From Hymenochaete sp. R1 (Eukaryota > Basidiomycota > Agaricomycetes > Hymenochaetales > Hymenochaetaceae), in the NCBI GenBank assembly GCA_019400425.1, contig JAFREE010000055.1:1-64000 (forward strand): a stretch of DNA of 64,000 bases, given 5' to 3'. The position numbers and the translations under genes are program-made. Position 1 is the stretch's first letter, and each line of letters begins with the position of its first letter. Of the stretch, positions 60,196 through 64,000 are shown piece by piece. The notes under the pieces were generated by a model, which did not search any database, was not told the origin of the DNA, and saw nothing but the letters and a program-made list of their open reading frames with translations.

Positions 60196-62498
60196 TTAAT
60201 CGGCGTAAAGCGTATGCTTGTCTGTCGTCTCTAGCCATTTCGTCAACGAATCGTCGTCGTCGATCCCCACAAACATATTACTGATACTGTTCCGGTACGC
60301 CAGCCGATTCACATCCGACCCCAATCGTTCCCTCACGCGTTCCATGAGTTGCTCATGCGTAACTCGAGGGCGGACTCGAAGTGCGATAAGCTCCTGCGTG
60401 ACGTGGTCAAATACCTTGACCTTGATGTACGCCGTGTTGGGATTGTTCGCGGATATGGGCGGGCTGCTGATTGCATTCGAGCCGGAACGGCTGCGCGTCT
60501 TGACGGAGGTGGCACCGGAGCCGTTGCTGGGAGTTGCGCTCACTGGCGGTGGAGCTTGGCCAAAGTTATATGAATGCGGGCTGTCGTCGTCTCGAAGGAA
60601 GCGGGGTTCGGGTGCATAGGCTGTTGGATCGTAGTCGCTTCTGGGTGATGGTGAGAGAGCTGAAGCTACGGATGCAGCATGCCTGTGCATGGGAGAGTGG
60701 GCGCGGGACATGTTGGTAACGCTCGAACGGGAGCGAGGCCTGTATGGGGCTGCCGGTTGGGCCGACGGCGAAGGGATAGCTGAATGCTGCTCCCCATTGA
60801 ACCCATTCATGCTTTTAGAAGAGCTAGCATAGCCGTACTCGTCGTACCTCGACCCTTCACTAATTCTGTTATTACCCTGATCTTGGATATTCATTCTCGA
60901 GAATGAATCACTAATTCTGCCTGCGGGTTCGTCAGACCTTTCCGCCTCACCATTTTGGTTTGCTTCAGCCCGCTCTTCCAGGATCCTATATGCTGGGTCT
61001 GCATCCTCCTCCACGTCCCCAGCCTTTGGCGAGAAGAAGTCTAGGACCAGCCTATGACGTAGGATGTGTTCAGCGCCCGATTGCCATAAACCGCAGAACT
61101 GGGCCAAATACTGGTCCAGCTCATCCTTTCGCAGCTGCGTAACTTTATCATCCACGTTATGAGAGGGTCCAGGCATAAATGGTAGGATTCTCCGAGGTTC
61201 CGCGTCTCCATTTGCTATCTGCCGGCCAGCCTCCGTAGGGAACGTATCCAATAGATTGACCTGGAAGTCGTAGAAATCATTATATACTCTGAACAGAATG
61301 AGCTGCTTTGCTGGCGGGAGTTCTTCCCTCTGGCCATCCGGTTGGAATAGCGCGTGAATGCGGAACCAGTACTCATCCATTTCATAGTGCCATGAGAGAA
61401 CTTCCGCGGAGAGTATAATTCCATTCGGGAGAGAGGACGGGGATGCTTCCGGCTCTTTTCCTTCTAAAACAGGTTCCACACCCGGACTCGACTGCGGTCC
61501 ATCCTGATATGAAGGCATGGGAACAAACGGAGTGGTAGCTGTAGCAGAATTGCGGGCCTCGTCCAATGTCCCGAGAGAGATGCTTGTCTCTTTATAGCCG
61601 ATAACAAATCTCTTCCATTCCTCGACCTTGGGGATGTCACCCCGCTCCATGAGGAGCCTGACATGTTCCTCAGACATGGTAGTGCCAGTCGAGGGGTCGT
61701 GGACGGCAACAAAGGCCACCGGGATGAGACCCGGCCGCCCGAGGCGATTGATGTGTTTAGCCACAAACCACTCGAGATTGGATTGAGCAACGACAGAGAT
61801 GTGATCGCCGGTCTTCGCATCGAGCTCATCGGTGCGTTCGGCCTCGAAATCATGTTGGACAACAGCGTAAAATACTCGTTGCCGTGGACTTTTGGGGGGA
61901 GGAGATCTGAGGCCGGATGCGCCCGGCAAACTTTGAGACGAAACGTGGGAGATGCGGGCTCTGATGAAAAGAATAGTCAGCGACATTGTAGACGAAACGA
62001 AGGGGGCCGTCAATGTTCTCTTGAGGAAAAAATAAAGAGGGCAATATGTGAAGTGATAAATGACTGCCACCCGGGGCGGGATAAGCGACCGAGTCCGAAG
62101 TAAGTAACAACATCAATATGCTTCTAGCCGAGGACCAGAAAGAATTTACGAGGGGATGAAATTGAGAAGCAAAGGACTTACGCAGCATTCGATTTATTGA
62201 AGACTTCGAACTTTGACATGGGCACCAGTCCACGAGCACCAGTCATTGGATTATTGGCCTCGTACCAGCCGGGACCTTGGTCGATTTCGTTGATGACATG
62301 GAAGAAGTCGCCCTTCTGGAAAGTGAGCTCGTTGACGGCCTGCTTTATCGGATAGTCCTCTAGAGCTCTTATGACCTTCTTTGGAGGCTGTATAGCGTTC
62401 GTTGGGCGAGAGACGGATGGGATCGGCGTTGATATTTGAGGACCCTGGCCTTGAAGGGTGTCCTTACCACCATGCATTGACCTACGCAGGAAATCCAT
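60196..62498 (-). CDS. BEM1: Bem1/Scd2 polarity scaffold (SH3-SH3-PX-PB1)
   Basis: Scaffold that links Cdc42, its GEF Cdc24 and PAK kinase at sites of polarised growth. Two exons flanking a long intron of about 210 nt; ATG at 62498 and TAA ending at 60196, about 695 aa. SH3-1 covers KVIRALEDYPIKQAVNELTF, QKGDFFHVINE and GPGWYEANN to GLVPMSKFEVF. SH3-2 covers FYAVVQHDFEAERTDELDAK, HISVVAQSNLEWFVAKH and PGLIPVAFVAV. The PX domain includes YWFRIHALFQ, LILFRVYNDFYDFQVNLLD, PFMPGP and LDQYLAQFCGL. A Ser-rich linker precedes a C-terminal PB1 domain (YIKVKVFDHVTQELIALRVR with MFVGIDDDDSLTKWL). Domain order and length match the family. Start is close to MDFLRRSMHGGKD-type N-termini. Confidence 0.93.
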
Positions 62499-62814
62499 GG
62501 GCAAGAAAGAGATTTAAGAGTGTCGCTACAGGTTGAAGTAGTCCAAGAATGAGGAGAAAAGGGAAAGAGAGGGTTGGTCGTCGTGGGTCTGAGAGAGAAT
62601 GGAAAGAGACAGTTAAGAAGAAGTTAAAGAGGTTACCACACAGCAGCCCAAATGCACTCTCTTTTATTATGTAAGCATCAGTTGCCATTTTTAGATCAGC
62701 AGATCACGCGCTCACACTCTCTCCCTGTCCTGTCTAGAGACAAGACTGCATCCAGCTTCAGAGTCCACTACCACCTCGATTCTCTCGAGTGTCTTCAGAC
62801 AAGCTGCATCAATC
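62499..62814. promoter_or_regulatory. Divergent promoter BEM1 / NOT3
   Basis: 316 bp between divergent start codons. No TATA or other specific element stands out. Confidence 0.45.
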
Positions 62815-64000
62815 ATGGCAGCCCGAAAATTACAAGGTCTGAAGCTAGCTCTCTTTCGTTCTGTCTACGTGCAGCTTATACTCGTATGTTCACAGCCGAA
62901 ATCGACCGCGTCCTTAAAAGGGTTGCCGAAGGGGTCGAATCCTTCAACCACACCTACGAGAAGATGGAGCAAACTACCAATGTCACACAGAAGGAGAAGC
63001 TCGAAGCAGACCTCAAGACGCAGATCAAGAAGCTCCAGAGATTGCGTGACCAAATTAAAACATGGGGAGCTAGCAACGACATCAAGGACAAGTCGGCATT
63101 GATGGACAACAGGAAGCTCATTGAGACCGTGAGTTCGCGTCTTCTGCTCTGAACGCGCATTATTCTGTCCGTGCGCATCCGTAAAGACATAAGCTTACGC
63201 TCGTTTGCGCATATCACTAGCAAATGGAGAAATTTAAAGCCTGTGAAAAGGAGATGAAAACCAAGGCGTTCTCCAAAGAAGGTCTCATCCAGGCCTCTAA
63301 ACTTGACCCCAAGGCTCAGGAGAAACTACGGGTAACACAATGGTTACAATCAAAAGTAGAAGAGCTTCTACTACAGGTCGAGCAAGCTGAAGCCGAAATC
63401 GAGACCATACAAGGCGGGGCCAAGAAGAAGAAGTCGAACGCAACAAATAGCCATCTTGAGACGCTCGAACATCTCAATGAACGTCGGAAATGGCACACAA
63501 GTCGCTTAGAACTTATTCTGAGACTTCTGGATAACGGCACGTTAGCTGCGGAACGGGTACTCGACTTGCAAGATGACGTATCCTATTTCGTAGAGAATAA
63601 TATGGTCAGTATTCCGTTTTCTAATGCGCTCATGTCTATTAACGAAACGAATCAGGAGGACGACTTCGATGAATACGAGGGCATTTACGACGAATTAAAT
63701 CTTGATGAGGAGGAAGAGAAGTTTGGTCTTGTCGCCGGTGAAGACGACAGTGACAATGGCTCGGAGGACGAAAGTGAAGGTATGGGGATGGTGGTGTGCT
63801 TTACCAGTGTGTTTGACTGACAACAGCCCCAGACGTACCTCCTCGGACACCATCGAAAAGACTGGACGAAGATTCACCGACGAATCACAAACGAGAAGAA
63901 CATAGCCCAGTGTTACGGAAAGCAAGCATCGCAACAACTTTACGGAGTAAGTGATTCAGCATTCGAATACTTCAAAGGACTTACCGTGGTACAGAAGCAT
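62815..64000 (+). CDS. NOT3: CCR4-NOT subunit Not3/Not5 (5' part only)
   Basis: N-terminal part of the Not3/Not5 subunit of the CCR4-NOT deadenylase complex; the gene runs off the right edge. A short first exon (MAARKLQ, from the ATG at 62815) joins an exon giving [20 protein letters not shown] and [20 protein letters not shown] with [20 protein letters not shown], then [35 protein letters not shown] and [19 protein letters not shown]. These are the coiled-coil Not3 N-domain signatures. An acidic segment ([20 protein letters not shown]) and a Pro/Ser-rich region follow before the edge. At least four introns are present, one of them near 63602-63657 or 63783-63828. Confidence 0.93.

Noticed and set aside
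62505..62688. Additional upstream exon for BEM1 on the minus strand
   Set aside because: The frame there (starting ATGGCAACTGATG) shows no domain and does not join well; the ATG at 62498 already gives a typical N-terminus.

Overview
The window is nuclear DNA of a filamentous basidiomycete fungus, most likely an Agaricomycete. The genes carry many short introns (mostly 40-65 nt, GTRNGT donors, CTNAY-like branch sites). Both strands are densely used, intergenic gaps are short, and the protein set is typically fungal: Yvc1, Bem1, Leu2, Nob1, Pho80-type cyclin. The transposable elements (a fungal tnp2/CACTA-type transposase and a Ty1/Copia retrotransposon) fit this too. No rRNA or tRNA gene was recognised.

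Layout. Positions 1-13.4 kb are a gene-poor, repeat-like zone. Its only strong signals are a two-exon tnp2-family transposase (8.4-5.1 kb, minus), a broken copy of an ER Hsp70 of the Lhs1/Hyou1 type (12.1-10.6 kb, minus) and a weak small membrane ORF at 10.1 kb. A secreted CAP/PR-1-like protein (13.4-14.6 kb) and a haspin kinase (15.0-17.8 kb) follow. An intact 5.17-kb Copia element (17.9-23.1 kb, TSD ATTGC, LTRs differing only by a 2-nt indel) sits between haspin and the GINS subunit PSF2.

From 23.3 kb to the right edge the DNA is gene-dense. In order: PSF2 (+), a secreted phytase-like esterase (+), a Yvc1-type TRP channel (-), ARPC3 (+), NOB1 (-), LEU2 (+), a small single-helix protein (+), an MRC1/claspin-like checkpoint mediator (-), a short-chain dehydrogenase (+), a PHO80-like cyclin (+), glycogen branching enzyme (-), an ACT-domain protein resembling the animal CASTOR arginine sensors (+), a RasGEF fused to a Ras-like P-loop domain (+), a BEM1 scaffold (-) and the start of NOT3/NOT5 (+, cut by the edge). 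Several pairs are divergent across spacers of about 230-320 bp (YVC1/ARPC3, NOB1/LEU2, MRC1/SDR, BEM1/NOT3).

How the genes relate: PSF2, MRC1 and haspin all act on the replication fork or on mitotic chromatin. The PHO80-like cyclin, GLC3, the CASTOR-like protein, RasGEF and BEM1 form a run of nutrient-sensing, storage and polarity genes. No operon-like unit is implied; the functional links are inference from family knowledge. All exon joins were made by eye from frame, splice signals and remembered family conservation, so individual splice sites, especially in YVC1, MRC1 and RasGEF, need transcript support.
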